Source: Myotis daubentonii (Eukaryota > Chordata > Mammalia > Chiroptera > Vespertilionidae). Taken from it: a stretch of DNA of 64,000 nucleotides. Position 1 is the stretch's first letter, and every line of letters begins with the position of its first letter. The DNA is taken from positions 39,745,341 to 39,809,340 of the forward strand of contig NC_081844.1 of assembly GCF_963259705.1 (NCBI RefSeq), given 5' to 3'. Positions 1 through 10,645 of the stretch are shown piece by piece. Both the position numbers and the translations under genes were made by a program. Under the pieces are notes generated by a model, which was not told the origin of the DNA, ran no database searches, and was given only the letters and a program-made list of their open reading frames with translations.

Positions 1-12
1 TTAGAAACTATT

Positions 13-200
13 GCCCTGGCTGATGTGGTTCAGTTGGTTGAGCATCACCCAATGCACCGAAGGGTCACAGTTCATTCCCAATCAGACCACATGCCCAGGT
101 TGCGGATTTGATCCCAATGTTTCTCTCTCACATCAACGTTTCTCTCTCTTTCCCTCTTCCTTTCTCTCTCTCTCTAAAAGATTAATAAAACATTTTTAAA
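13..200 (+). repeat. VES-type tRNA-derived SINE
   Basis: A tRNA-like head (GCCCTGGCTG, then box B-like GGTCACAGTTC) is followed by a pyrimidine-rich body (TTTCTCTCTC repeats) and an AATAAAA-type tail. This is the layout of the vesper bat VES SINE family. The copy is diverged, and its target duplication is not clear because the window starts only 12 bases upstream. Confidence 0.85.
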
Positions 201-511
201 CATATATATTTTTTAAAAAGAAAAAAACTGTCAAACTATCCTCCAGACTAGCTGTCCCATTGTGCATTCCCACCAGCCAAATATGAGTGATCCAGATCAT
301 CCACATCTTCGACTGCATTTGGTATTGTCATGGTTGGTTTTTAGCAAAAGCCAGAGATCCAATTTGAGACAAAAACTGGCAGCATGACTTTCAAATGTAA
401 TATGTTTTGTTATTTTAACATTATTTTAAAATATGTATTTTTTACATTACATATGTAATCTGTCTCCCCTCATTTCAGACAAAAATAAATATACTTTTAA
501 AAGTAAGTTAA
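201..511. other. AT-rich intergenic sequence, no feature seen
   Basis: Unique AT-rich DNA between two SINEs. There is no open frame of note and no recognised repeat. Confidence 0.5.
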
Positions 512-724
512 GCCTGGCTGGTGTTGCTTAGCAGTTGAGGGTCTACCCAGAAACCAAGCGGTCACAGGTTCAATTCCCTGTCGGAGCACCTGCCAGGATT
601 GCAGGCTTGATCCCTGGTGGGAGCAAGAAGGAGGCAGATGATCAATGATTCTCTCTCATTACTGATATTTCTATCTCTCTCTCCCTCTCCCTTCCTCTCT
701 GAAATCAATTACAAATATTTTTTA
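512..724 (+). repeat. VES-type SINE
   Basis: The head GCCTGGCTGG is followed by a box B-like GGTTCAATTCC, the diagnostic GATCAATGATTCTCTCTC region and a CT-rich 3' part ending in CTGAAATCAATTAC. It is an older copy with many substitutions. A truncated 3' SINE piece follows at about 792-848. Confidence 0.85.
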
Positions 725-791
725 GACGTAGTGTAACCTGCTTTAAAAAGAATCAACTAATGAATGCATAAATAAGTGAAACAAAAAATTG

Positions 792-848
792 ATGTCTCTC
801 TCTCACTCCCTTCATTTCTCTCTAAAAATCAATAAGCAATTGTTTTAA
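792..848 (+). repeat. 3' fragment of a VES-type SINE
   Basis: Only the CT-rich tail part and AAAAATCAATAAGCAAT end of a VES SINE are present; the tRNA-like head is missing. It may be a 5'-truncated insertion or a remnant of a deletion. Confidence 0.55.
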
Positions 849-1272
849 AATAGCAAGATATTTAAAAAAGGACATGTAAGGATCAAATGGAGAGACATGG
901 AGGAAAGGAATTAGCATTTATTACTTATTTTATCCTATTCTCTTTATAAACATTATTCCTTTAATCTAGTTCTTTACTTGGAAGAGTAGATTTTTACATG
1001 TAAAAGTTGTTTAAAGTGCACAGATTTTCAGCTGTGGCATTTAAATTTAGAAATATCTGACATTAAAAACATGTTTTTCCTCTCTTTAAAGGCTCATAAT
1101 ATTTGAAGTTGCTTGACTGTGTGGCACTCCGGCATGAAAATCCCCTGAACCTCTAGTGGTGGCTGTGGCCAGATAAGCCACCTTCTTAGTAAGTATAAAT
1201 CACATCTGACACTTAGTATTAAGAAATGAAAAAAAAAAATCTTAGGCACCATTGACCTAGGCTAGTCCATTT
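849..1272. other. AT-rich intergenic sequence, no feature seen
   Basis: AT-rich unique sequence with no supported gene or recognised repeat. Confidence 0.45.
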
Positions 1273-1280
1273 ATTTAAAG

Positions 1281-1492
1281 CAGCAGTTCTCAACCTGTGG
1301 GTCGTGACCCCTTTGGCGGTCAAACAACCTTTTCCCAGGGGTCGCCTAAGACCATCCTGCATATCAGATATTTACATTACGATTCATAACAGTACCAACA
1401 TTACAGTTATGGAGTAGCAACGGAAATAATTTTATGGTTGGGTCACAACATGAGGAACTGTATTTAAAGGGCCAGAAGGTTGAGAACCACTG
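1281..1492. mobile_element. Short non-autonomous hAT transposon (SPIN-like)
   Basis: The element runs from CAGCAGTTCTCAACCTGTGG to GGTTGAGAACCACTG, near-perfect terminal inverted repeats of the hAT superfamily. It is flanked by an exact 8-bp duplication ATTTAAAG (1273-1280 and 1493-1500). No transposase is encoded, so it would have been moved in trans. Its internal sequence matches the copy at 8278-8488 in reverse orientation and differs from the two SPIN copies at 55161 and 62725, although the ends are shared. Confidence 0.88.
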
Positions 1493-1500
1493 ATTTAAAG

Positions 1501-1814
1501 CATCATCTCCCCCAGTTTAGACCTTTGCGTCAGGCACCAACTGACCATGCCACACGTGGAAAAGATGGCACGAACCTCAGGCAGCCTGGTGGGTTGCTAT
1601 CACTAGGACCATTTCCACATACCTTTCTAGAACCTCTGCCAGAAGCCATTGCCTTCACCTTGTCAGCCTTGAGGGCTGGGTGCCAATGCAGACGCCACAT
1701 ACAGAGCTCCATGTCCGTAGGCTGTCAACATCCCCACACTTACTTACTGGCTCTCAGGAAGGTCACTGGGCGCCACTCTTAACCTGGTAGAGCTATGCCG
1801 AAGAGAGGAGCCGG
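1501..1814. other. Intergenic sequence, no feature seen
   Basis: Moderate-GC unique sequence. A 100-codon open frame here has no protein features and appears fortuitous. Confidence 0.4.
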
Positions 1815-2070
1815 TGCTTACTGAGCACCTACTCTATGCCAGCCCTTCTCCTAGGAGCCTCTGGTGAATCGTCTCACCAAGTGTTCATCACACCCTGTGA
1901 CAGAGTCTAAAATTATCATCCACCTTTCGCAGATGTGGTAAGTGAAGCAGAAAATGGTTAAATAATTTTCCCAAGACCACATGCTGGTAAGTGTAGTCAA
2001 GATGCAAAACTGTGTCTTTGACCCCAGTGACTTTGCCCTTAATCACTATATTATGCTGCTTTCCATGCGT
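1815..2070 (+). repeat. MIR SINE (ancient mammalian)
   Basis: It holds the ordered MIR landmarks: TTACTGAGCACCTACT, a CAGATGTGG..AAGTGAAG segment resembling the MIR core, CCCAAGACCACATGCTGGTAAG, and the TTAATCACTATATTATGCTGC end. It is diverged, as expected of a family active before the mammalian radiation. Confidence 0.8.
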
Positions 2071-2623
2071 AATAGTTTCATTTCTGTGTATCATTAAAAT
2101 GTCTTTACAACATGCTCAAAATGACCTTCAAAAATTTGTCGCATTCCAAATGAGATTTTGCCTCATCTTGGGGTAAAAATTTTTACCAAAAGACATCATT
2201 GATCTCGTAATAAACATCAAAATAAATTGCAAAATTACATTTACTGGAATTATTTTTTTACAAACAAATTTGAAAAAAAAATAACCTTAATTCTTCAGAC
2301 AACTACTTTAAACCCTTACTGACATGAAGCAGGGCCTAATTAATAATCCAATAAAATGTATTTGGCTTACTATTTACTCAGACGAATCTGGGGTTGTAAG
2401 TTAAAACTCCAAGGCAATGAGAAAAATTCAGTTCATGATCCAATTATTGCCACATATTAAGGCAATTAACAAGGAGCACATAAAGTGCAAGGACAACTGA
2501 GTGAACTCTTCAGTCATCTAATAGTAAGGTATTTAAGGAGAGAAAAGCCCAGTGAGTTGCAGCCACTCTTAATTCTGAGACATTTTAGTAAAAAACAGCT
2601 AGCAGAAGTTTTGGGAGGAGACT
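2071..2623. other. AT-rich intergenic sequence, no feature seen
   Basis: AT-rich sequence with short A and T runs. No supported feature. Confidence 0.45.
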
Positions 2624-2635
2624 GAGAGATGGCAT

Positions 2636-2867
2636 ATTCTTTTTTCTTTTCTTTTATTTTTCTTTTTTTTATTGATTTCAGAGAGGAAGGTAGAGGGAGA
2701 GAGATAGACACATCAATGAGGAGAGAGAATCATTGACCAGCTGCCTCCTGCACACCCCACAAGGGATTGAGCCCGAAACCCAGGCATGTGCCCTTGACCG
2801 GAATCGAACCTGTGACTCATCAGTCCATAGGCCAACACTCTATCCACTGAGCCAAACCGGCTAGGGA
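2636..2867 (-). repeat. VES-type SINE with target duplication
   Basis: A reverse-oriented copy: T-rich stretch and ATTGATTTCAGAGAGGAAGG first, then the reverse complement of the tRNA-like head ending GAGCCAAACCGGCTAGGG. An exact 12-bp duplication GAGAGATGGCAT flanks it at 2624-2635 and 2868-2879, so both insertion ends are fixed. Confidence 0.93.
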
Positions 2868-2879
2868 GAGAGATGGCAT

Positions 2880-3211
2880 TTTCAATAGAGAAATGCTTCT
2901 AAGGCAAGTCCCCCCCATATGATGAGGTGGCCTCGCCTGGGTACATTAAGGACCCTTGAGTGTCTCTTCTCAGATGTCCTCATTACGAATACCTAGGTCA
3001 TGGATTTAAAAGCACTTACAATTTACAGAGCGCAGCTCTCACCACACAGCTTCAAATGCCCCTTTGTTACCATGACTATTGGATCTTTGATGAACCTTTA
3101 GATTGATATTTATAAACACTTCATTAAATATCACTATCTGAAAAAAGAAATACTCAACAAATAACTACACCTTCAAAAGCCCCAATAGAATGTACATATA
3201 TGCATATTATA
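2880..3211. other. Intergenic sequence, no feature seen
   Basis: Unique sequence between two SINE insertions. Nothing recognisable. Confidence 0.4.
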
Positions 3212-3226
3212 ATAAAGCAGATATAT

Positions 3227-3450
3227 TTTTTTCTTTTTTTAAAATATATTTTATTGGTTTTTTTACAGAGAGGGAGAGGGATAGAGAGTTAGAAATATCG
3301 ATGAGAGAGAAACATCGATCAGCTGCCTCCCGCACACTCCCTACTGGGGATGTGCCCACAACCAAGGTACATGCCCTTAACCGGAATCGAACCTGGGACC
3401 CTTGAGTCCGCAGGCTGATGCTCTATCCACTGAGCCAAACTGGTTAGGGC
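3227..3450 (-). repeat. VES-type SINE with target duplication
   Basis: A reverse-oriented, fairly young copy with a well-preserved head (reverse complement of box B at ACCGGAATCGAACCTGGGAC). A 15-bp duplication with one mismatch (ATAAAGCAGATATAT at 3212-3226, ATAAAGCCGATATAT at 3451-3465) flanks it. Confidence 0.93.
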
Positions 3451-3465
3451 ATAAAGCCGATATAT

Positions 3466-5960
3466 TATGATAAAGCAAAAATAGTCACTTGAGTAGATTC
3501 TGTAATTTTATTGCTGACATTTTTACTTGAATAGCACAGAAAGCAAAGAACTTAACAATGTTGGAAAAGCAGAATTACTGGGAATATAAGGGGCCAGTTT
3601 CTTGCTTTATTTCTCCCAGATTCCTAACCAGTTGCCTAGCTTCTTCCTGAAAAAGTCCCCCCCCCGCCCAACTTGTTTCTCAGCTAATTGGAGTTTATGA
3701 AAGCCATCTTGTGGATATATGCTGTACTTTATTATCCCAATTTAACACAAGTTTGAAAAAAGTCAAGACTTTCGACACCGACTGTTACTGCATTCATTCA
3801 TTTAGAAAGAACAATGGCATGGTGGACCTGATATTGAAAATCAAGGAAGCTATGTAAGAATTCACATATATTTTCTTAATTGCACTTCTCAGGTGAAAAA
3901 TCTACTTTAAAAGCACTGAATTGAAGAAAACAACAACAACAACAAAATATATTCCCTGATGTGGCTGCAACTCATCACTCTCCTACTTATAGACAAAGAG
4001 CCAGATCCTGCCTGAGAAAACTTTCTTTTTCAGAATTTTTTTTTTTTTGGTCTCCACATTCCTCCTCTCTTATATTTCACATCCCTCTCTTAAGCCATCA
4101 TTTCATAAATATAGTTAGAAAAGGCACTCGCTTATATTCTCTGAATATATTCTCTGAAACAGATTTTTTTAGATGAACCCCAAGCAGTCTTACAGAAAAC
4201 TCCAATTGCTTGTAGATTCTGCAAAGAGTAGGCAGACTGTCCAGTGCACTGTCCATTTGTCACCCAGCACAAACAGGGAATCCTATTACCTACAAAGGTA
4301 TTAGGAAAGTGCTCGCAGCTGAAAGCATTTATCCAATTCCAATTGTTGTTTGGAAGTCTAAAATACTAAGGGTGGTACTGCTCCAGGAGCTACTGTTTAA
4401 AACAATGCAATGCCTGTTTAGAGTGGAAAATCAGAACTTGAAAATCTCAGTTGGCTTTAAAAATAATAACTGTGCATCCAAAAAAAAGAATTCTTAAAGA
4501 AACATTTATATGCCAAGCACACATGTTTTTAATTTTAATAACATTGGTTTAGCTTAATAAATATGTAGACCTAATAATTATTCTCTACATTTTGATATTT
4601 GTGTATATTATTCTATTTTAGTGAGTTTGCAAAGAGGCTAATTAATAACAATGTAGGAAAAATCTGTATCTGTCAGTACAAAAGTTGCTGTGGTTTATAG
4701 GCTTTGCAAATGCTGTTTTGAAGAAAAAAAAATCTGTTAAAAAAATAATTGAAAACTGCCCCGATCTTAAAAGAAATAAATGTAGCCATATCCTTATAGG
4801 ATAATGTCAGATAAAAAGTAATCGTGTTCCCTCTACAATTGTATTTGCTGGCATTTATATAAGAATAATAATGCTTTAAGGTTATTTTCATAGTTGTTCA
4901 CTTAATGTGGGATTAACATCAAAATCTTCATAATTATCTGAGATCACCCATTTGAAAGCAGTGTAGTAAAACATGTTAGTGGTTAAGACACTCTAGCAGT
5001 TTTAATACTAAACAGATTAACACACATGAAACTAATATTATAATTTGTGCATGGAATAATATGCCAGACCAAGTTTTTTTTTGTAAAGAGAGAATTTTTA
5101 GGAAATGGTACCCTTTCTAGCTACTGTTTCCTATTTCTTGAAATACTAAAGCCATCAGCTAGAAAACTCTATGGGAGATGTACATGAGTATGCATGACTT
5201 CTGGACTTGAAATATTATTCTGTGGCTTTGTCATTGCACAGTTTTAGGAAACCATCATCTCTGAGGTTTACTATAAATAAAATTGAGGACCAAATATTTC
5301 AATAGGAGGGTGATCCGGAAGAATAAAGATATAGTCCAAGAGGATTTATTTTTAAACAATTTTTAAGCATAAAAAAGATTGTTAATTAGCAAGAACGGCT
5401 ATGAATTTATTTTATGATCACTAGCAAACAAATACAGGTCCATACTTTATGCATTTTTAAATAATAAACATATTTTAACATGTACCCCAGAGTTTCATGA
5501 AACTATTTCTTTGCCTCAACTTTCCCACCTCCTTCAGAAGCCCACCTGAGAGGAAAATGGGTAGCCATTTAGAAAGTTACATGAAGTTATAAATTAATTA
5601 CCCAAGTCATGCCATCTTTTTCGAATCCGTGTGAAAATAGACTTCACATCCCAGAGCTAATGAATTCATAATCCTTGCTGCATGCGGCTCTGTGGGTCAG
5701 GGTGGGTGTGAAAGTTTGGAAACTAAATTGAATGTAACAAATGTGGGTGCCTCCCCCAAGACATGTAGAATGTGTGTTAAAAGACAGTATCTGTCTAACT
5801 TCAGCTGTGCCTGAAAGGAGGGAGGGGGGCGGAGGGGGCCAGAGTACCGAGGATTTAAATCACGTTGTTTCCATTTATGCAGAGAGAATCCATAAAAAGA
5901 GATTTATTAGCATATTTTCTTTTTTGAAATGTAGTATTTTGTTTTGCGACTTTGAAAGTG
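3466..5960. other. Long AT-rich noncoding stretch
   Basis: About 2.5 kb of AT-rich DNA without a supported gene, SINE or DNA transposon. Open frames here are short and low-complexity. It ends abruptly at the CpG-rich block that begins near 6.06 kb. Part may be conserved enhancer sequence of the HAND2 upstream domain, which cannot be judged without an alignment. Confidence 0.5.
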
Positions 5961-6059
5961 CTCCTCGGTGTAGCGCAGAGTAAATATTACATTTTTGTTC
6001 AACAGCCGCCAAGATGTAATTGTCTGTGAAATACAAGGCTTAGGACCTGATTGCAGCGA

Positions 6060-7560
6060 ACTACTGTGCTGCGGCCACCGCCCGGCTGGCTGCGCGGGGA
6101 CCGCCCGCGTCCGGCGGCGGATTCGCGCGGACGCGCCGCCGCGTGGGGGCCGGGGGCGGGGGGGCCGGGGCGGCCACGCGCCCGCGGGAGCCCTTCCAAG
6201 GGGCTCGGAGCTTCGCTCTTCCTGCCGAGGATTTAAAGTGACTTTGTTCCCCAAGTCAAACCAGAATAAGCAGCTATGGAAAATGTAACAAATCATGCTA
6301 GCAGTTTAACAGCGAGGGGGGGCGGGAGGGGCGGGAGGAAAGTCCAGGAACCGCTAACAAACACCGGAGCAGCGGGTCTCGGGGAGGGAAGAGCGGGGAG
6401 GGAAGAGCGGGGAGAGGAGGGAAAGGGTCAGGAAGGACGCGACGCGATGGCCACGTGCGTGCTGCTGCTTTCATTGTTGGTGAAGCCGCCTCCGCGGCTC
6501 CGGCGGGAGCCTGCGGGGTCCGATCCCTCGGCCAGCGCCCTGCGCGCCCTGTGCGCGCGGCGGAGGGAAGCTCGGCCGCCCGCGCCCCCTCGCGGCCCCT
6601 CCCCCGGAGCCGCCCGGTTCCCCCGCGGGGGCTCCCCGGGCCGCCGGCCGCCCGCACCCGCCCCGGGGAGCCGAGGAGAAGCCGGGCGGCTGCAGATTGG
6701 CCCCGGTGGCACCGCTGCCACCAGCCAACCCGTAATTGCAAAGCAAACACGGCTGAAATATTGGGATTGGTCGCGGTCGTGACAAGATCTACGCTTTTGC
6801 CGCCAATTTATTTGTGCAGCTCTATTTAAAGGCACTTGATTGAGGAAATGTTGAAAATAGCGGTGAGGGTTCCCCTAATGAGACCTCGGGAGGGAGGCGG
6901 CGGCCTTCGCCCCGCGTGCCGGGCGCGGTGGGGGAGGGACGCGGTTAACCCCTTGCTGCCCGCCTCCGCCGAACAGTCCTCCGGGATCCGCCGGGGGCCG
7001 CCGGGGGAGGTCCCTCCCGCCCGGCAGCGGCGACCCGCCTGGGCCTGAGTGGCGGAGAACCGGCCTCCTGGGCGGCGGTGGCATCAAAAGGAGACGTTAA
7101 CCAGGAGCGGCCCAGCAGCCAACGCAGAGGCCTAAAAGTGCGGGGTGGCGCCCCCTGCACCCTAACGGTCCCGGGCTGTGGCTGCAGCCCCGCATCTCAG
7201 TCTGGGGCGCACACTGTCCTTCGAGGGCTGAGGCCTTGCGATCCCCGGGGAGGCGACCCGGCCCGGCCCGGCCCGGCCCGCAGTTGTCTGGCTGCGTCCT
7301 CGGGCTCCTGGAAGAGAGGGCGAGAAGCCGGAGAGGCAGAGGAGATACATAAATACTTGCTCCGCGCAACCAGAAACCGGTTCATCTTCCCTAACACCCT
7401 CGAGGCCGGGCTCATTACCCCCCATTGTTCAGATGGGGAAACTAAGGCTCAGAAAGACCGAGGCGCCCCTCCGTGGGGAGCCCGGAGCCCTCCGTGCCCG
7501 CTCCGACTCGCGGGCCCCAGGAGGTCGAGAAAGGGCACCCCCTCCCGGATCCAAAGTTGG
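6060..7560. promoter_or_regulatory. CpG-rich block about 8-9 kb upstream of HAND2
   Basis: Three dense GC clusters (about 6060-6240, 6400-6720, 6880-7330) carry many CpGs and GC boxes such as GGGGCGGGAGGGGCGGG. A conserved-looking AT-rich core (about 6730-6860) sits between them with CCAAT-type boxes (ATTGGGATTGG, GCCGCCAATTT) and a TATTTAAAGG motif. The composition is that of a CpG island. It could be a polycomb-bound regulatory island or an exon or promoter of the HAND2-AS1 domain. Many open frames on both strands come from the GC bias, not from coding. Confidence 0.6.
7405..7475 (+). repeat. MIR fragment
   Basis: CCCATTGTTCAGATGGGGAA followed by ACTAAGGCTCAGAAAG is the MIR core. Only this short part is recognisable, at the edge of the CpG-rich block. 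Confidence 0.55.
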
Positions 7561-8230
7561 CTTCGGCAGACCCGATGCCGGTGCGATCATGGGAGGAAGG
7601 CTTCCCTGGGTCTCCCGGGGAGTTAGAGAGAAAGGTCGGTTCCCTAATGGGCCACGATCAACTCCTCCACTAGCTCGAGTCGCTTTCAAAATAAAAACCA
7701 ACCCGACTGCTACCGGATCGGCGGGATTCACCTGACTGCTCTAAGTCACCCCTTTTACACAAGCCGTTTAAGCACCTACTACAGGGTTCAAGGCGTTGGA
7801 TGGGCTCCCCACGAACCCATAGTCACAGGAAGTGCCCAGAGATCTACTAGAGAAACCCAAGCAGGGGCCCCAGAAAGGAATTCAAAAGAAAAAAGATTGA
7901 GTTGGTGGAAGAGAGAGAAGGGAAGCTATACCTGGAAAGGATTCCTGGATGGACGGCATTTGGGGGGTGGGGGTAGAAGAAACACAGAGGGGGGTGGGGT
8001 TGTATGCTAGCTATGCTGAGGAGGCAGGGGGTGTCAGACCCACAGTTGAGCACCTGCTGCCATCTCCTGCTTGCTCCTCTAACTTGAGAACTGAGTTGAT
8101 CAAACCCTGAGCCTAAATTCCAGTCTCTCTGCAGATTAGGGCTTGTCGACAGCACCCTTAGGGCTAGACTTAGACCCTTCCAGAGCCCTGGGCTGGGGCC
8201 AAGGGAGACTGTCAAGGACAGCGGTGGGAA
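7561..8230. other. Intergenic sequence, no feature seen
   Basis: Unique sequence of moderate GC. No supported gene. It ends at a run of 16 G (8237-8252). Confidence 0.4.
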
Positions 8231-8236
8231 CATGCA

Positions 8237-8252
8237 GGGGGGGGGGGGGGGG
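8237..8252. repeat. Poly(G) run, 16 bases
   Basis: An uninterrupted G homopolymer. It is one of about a dozen runs of 12 or more G or C in this window. Confidence 0.95.
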
Positions 8253-8277
8253 TTGGCGCTCTCCTCAGAACTCCTAG

Positions 8278-8488
8278 CAGTGGTTCTCAACCTTCTGGCC
8301 CTTCAAATGCAGTTCCTCATGTTGTGACCCAACCATAAAATGATTTTCGTTGCTACTTCATAACTGTAATGTTGCTACTGTTATGAATGGTAATGTAGAT
8401 ATCTGATATGCAGGATGGTCTTAGGCGACCCCTGGGAAAGGGTCTTTCAACCGCCAAAGGGGTCACACCCACAGGTTGAGAACCTCTG
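8278..8488. mobile_element. Short non-autonomous hAT transposon (SPIN-like), reversed
   Basis: The ends CAGTGGTTCTCAACCTTCTG and CAGGTTGAGAACCTCTG are hAT-type inverted repeats. The interior matches the copy at 1281-1492 on the other strand. The flanking 8-mers (ACTCCTAG and TACTAGAG) do not agree, so the target duplication has decayed or an end has changed. Confidence 0.85.
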
Positions 8489-9165
8489 TACTAGAGCCAC
8501 ACAAGCCAGCGCCTCCCCCGAGGGATCTGGTCAGAAAAGCAGCTTAGCCAATCTGAAGGTTGTCTTTCTGGAGTCAGAGGCAGATGTAGACTGGAAGAAG
8601 GAAGACCCCTGGAGGGGGGGGGGGGATAGGGGAGGCCTGGTTTCGGTTGGACTCCCCCAAGAGTGATCTGTGCCTTCTGTTAGCAAAACAAAAAAGCACC
8701 CGCCACACCGATTTAGAGAAGCCTCCAAACGTGTTCTGAATGGAATTCTGCTTTTCTTCTTTGAAGTTGGATGCTTTGCAAGCAGAATGCAATTCCACGT
8801 TTTGTTCCTCGAGGTTTTGGCCCGTGTTAACGTAAGTGGGCATTCACACAAGTATTCAAAGAAAACCATTCTCTGCTGGAAAATGGAACAAAGTCGCCCC
8901 TCTCCAATCACGGGGCAGATATATAATCTGTAACAACAAATTAGCCTCCCAGTGCTGCGCATTTCCCGCAAGCATCCTGCCTTCTCTGTTTATAACTTTT
9001 CTGCCTGCAATTATTTTTATTTTAATTTTCTGTCACTTGAACAAAAACCAGAGCCTTTCCTTTTCATGTTTTGTACACAACATGTTCATTTTGATAAGAT
9101 GTCCTTTCCTATCCTCTTTTAGTTTGCCTTTCCTTGTTTAGAGTTCTGTATCAGGAGTTTCTAAT
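8489..9165. other. Unique HAND2 upstream sequence
   Basis: AT-rich unique sequence with short motif-like stretches, for example CAGATATATAATCTG near 8917. No gene or repeat is seen. In other mammals the HAND2 upstream region contains heart and branchial arch enhancers, but none can be assigned here from sequence alone. Confidence 0.4.
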
Positions 9166-9168
9166 ACT

Positions 9169-9172
9169 TCTC

Positions 9173-9218
<46 letters not shown>
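9169..9218. repeat. (CT)n microsatellite
   Basis: A nearly uninterrupted CT dinucleotide repeat of about 50 bp. Confidence 0.95.
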
Positions 9219-9221
<3 letters not shown>

Positions 9222-9289
9222 AACTTGTCCCTGTCTTGCTTTATTTGTGTGAAATTTAGTTTGAAAGGAGATCAGAGAGAGCAGGAGGG

Positions 9290-9730
9290 GTTTGTAATAA
9301 GAGAATGACCGAGTGACCCAGAGGCTGATTATCTATCATTAACTGGAGACTCGGTGTACCCAAATTACCAGGGAGACCTCAGTCTGCCGGATCCTCACCC
9401 GGCCAGAAAGGCGAGTGTGGAATGCACACACTGAAACAGGCTCCTGACATTGCAAATGAAGACACTCGGCTCACACACTTTAAGGAGGTTTCCTTCAAAA
9501 CTCAACTCGGGTTCAGTGGGCAAATTTATTAGATTCTGACACGGTGTGCACAGGTAAAAAATCTCTGCTGAAAGACTAGCTGTCACATTTCTGTAACTAA
9601 CTTTTGTGCGTTGTTTCGTTTGGAGCAAAATTGCAGTTAATTGTCTAAGCTCCAGAGAATATTGAGGAATCAAGCCAAGCTGCTTTTGATCTGCTCACGC
9701 TGCTAAACCCAAGCCTTGTAAAGATCGAGG
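9290..9730. promoter_or_regulatory. Candidate GATA-bearing upstream enhancer
   Basis: Repeat-free sequence about 5.9 kb upstream of the HAND2 TATA-like box. Two overlapping GATA sites lie head to head (TTATCT at 9329-9334 and CTATCA at 9333-9338), and an AATTACC-type motif lies nearby. HAND2 expression in the heart is known to depend on GATA4 acting at upstream sites. Assigning that role to this stretch is inference. Confidence 0.3.
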
Positions 9731-10300
9731 TTTGCCATTAATATTGACAATAAAAGTGTTTCTTTTTGTTAACCTGAAACCTAAGCATCCTGGCTCAGGT
9801 CCCTCGACTAGACTAGACGCAAAGGCCCTAGAAGAAAGTAGAAAAGGTTTGGAAGGAACTGCCAGGGCAAAAGAAATCCCTCTATGTGAGTTTGCAAAGG
9901 AGGTTTCAGAACAGGACTTCCAGGAATGCGAGCAATACTGCAGTTAGAAGTGGGCATGGCCTGGCCCTCAAGTCACAAACAGACCCTTCAGTCACATAAA
10001 TGGTTTGTCCAGAGCCCCACGTTTTAAGTTGCTGTTTGCTTTTGTATTTTATTCTGCACCCCAGACTGTATTTAGGACTAGTTGAAGTTAATTACTTACT
10101 GTTTCCACAGAGCCTGTATGCAAACTTGCAATTACTTCCTCCTCTGAATGTTGAATGATTTCCTCCCGGCTTGGAAGAAAATATTGCTGGCGTGTATACA
10201 ATTTGCTTGAAACAAGAATGTGGATGAGTAGTTAACATAAATCCTGTGGGGTGTAAACTATATTTTACTGCAAAGTAGCAAAGATCAGATTTACAGGACC
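9731..10300. other. Unique upstream sequence, conserved-looking
   Basis: AT-rich and repeat-free, with TTAATTACTTACTG and CAAACTTGCAATTACTTCC homeodomain-type motifs near 10088-10140. No gene is seen. The composition is like vertebrate noncoding elements, but conservation is untested. Confidence 0.35.
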
Positions 10301-10547
10301 TCTTAGGACCCCTGTAATAACATTAATAACACCTCCCATGTATACTGCCTCTCGTGCGGCCCTTTCACGTACACTATCTTTTGTCCCCTTTAGTCTGAAT
10401 AAGTATTTTAGCTTTACAGACCTGGATACCTAACAAAGTACCTCGTTCTCCCTTATCAGTGCAAACCCCTCAGACCAGCTGACTATCTTCCAGTTAGCAT
10501 GGAGAGCTAGTCATTGATTATTTGGAGGAAATGGAAATTCCCAATGC

Positions 10548-10645
10548 CAGTCATCTTGGATATTAATATTTTGCATACATGTTGTATACGTTAAACTTAC
10601 AACAATGTTGCATGTCAGTTATATCTCAATTTAAAAAAAAAAAAC
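10548..10645 (+). repeat. 3' end of an old L1 element
   Basis: TTGCATACATGTTGTATACG, then TTAAACTTACAACAATGTTG, GTCAGTTATATCTCAATT and a poly(A) run form the familiar 3' terminus of mammalian L1 copies. Only about 100 bp remain, so the copy is strongly 5'-truncated. Confidence 0.7.

Noticed and set aside
6276..7735. Overlapping 100-180-codon open frames on both strands
   Set aside because: They arise from CpG-island composition. All frames show the same Arg/Gly/Pro bias and no conserved domain.
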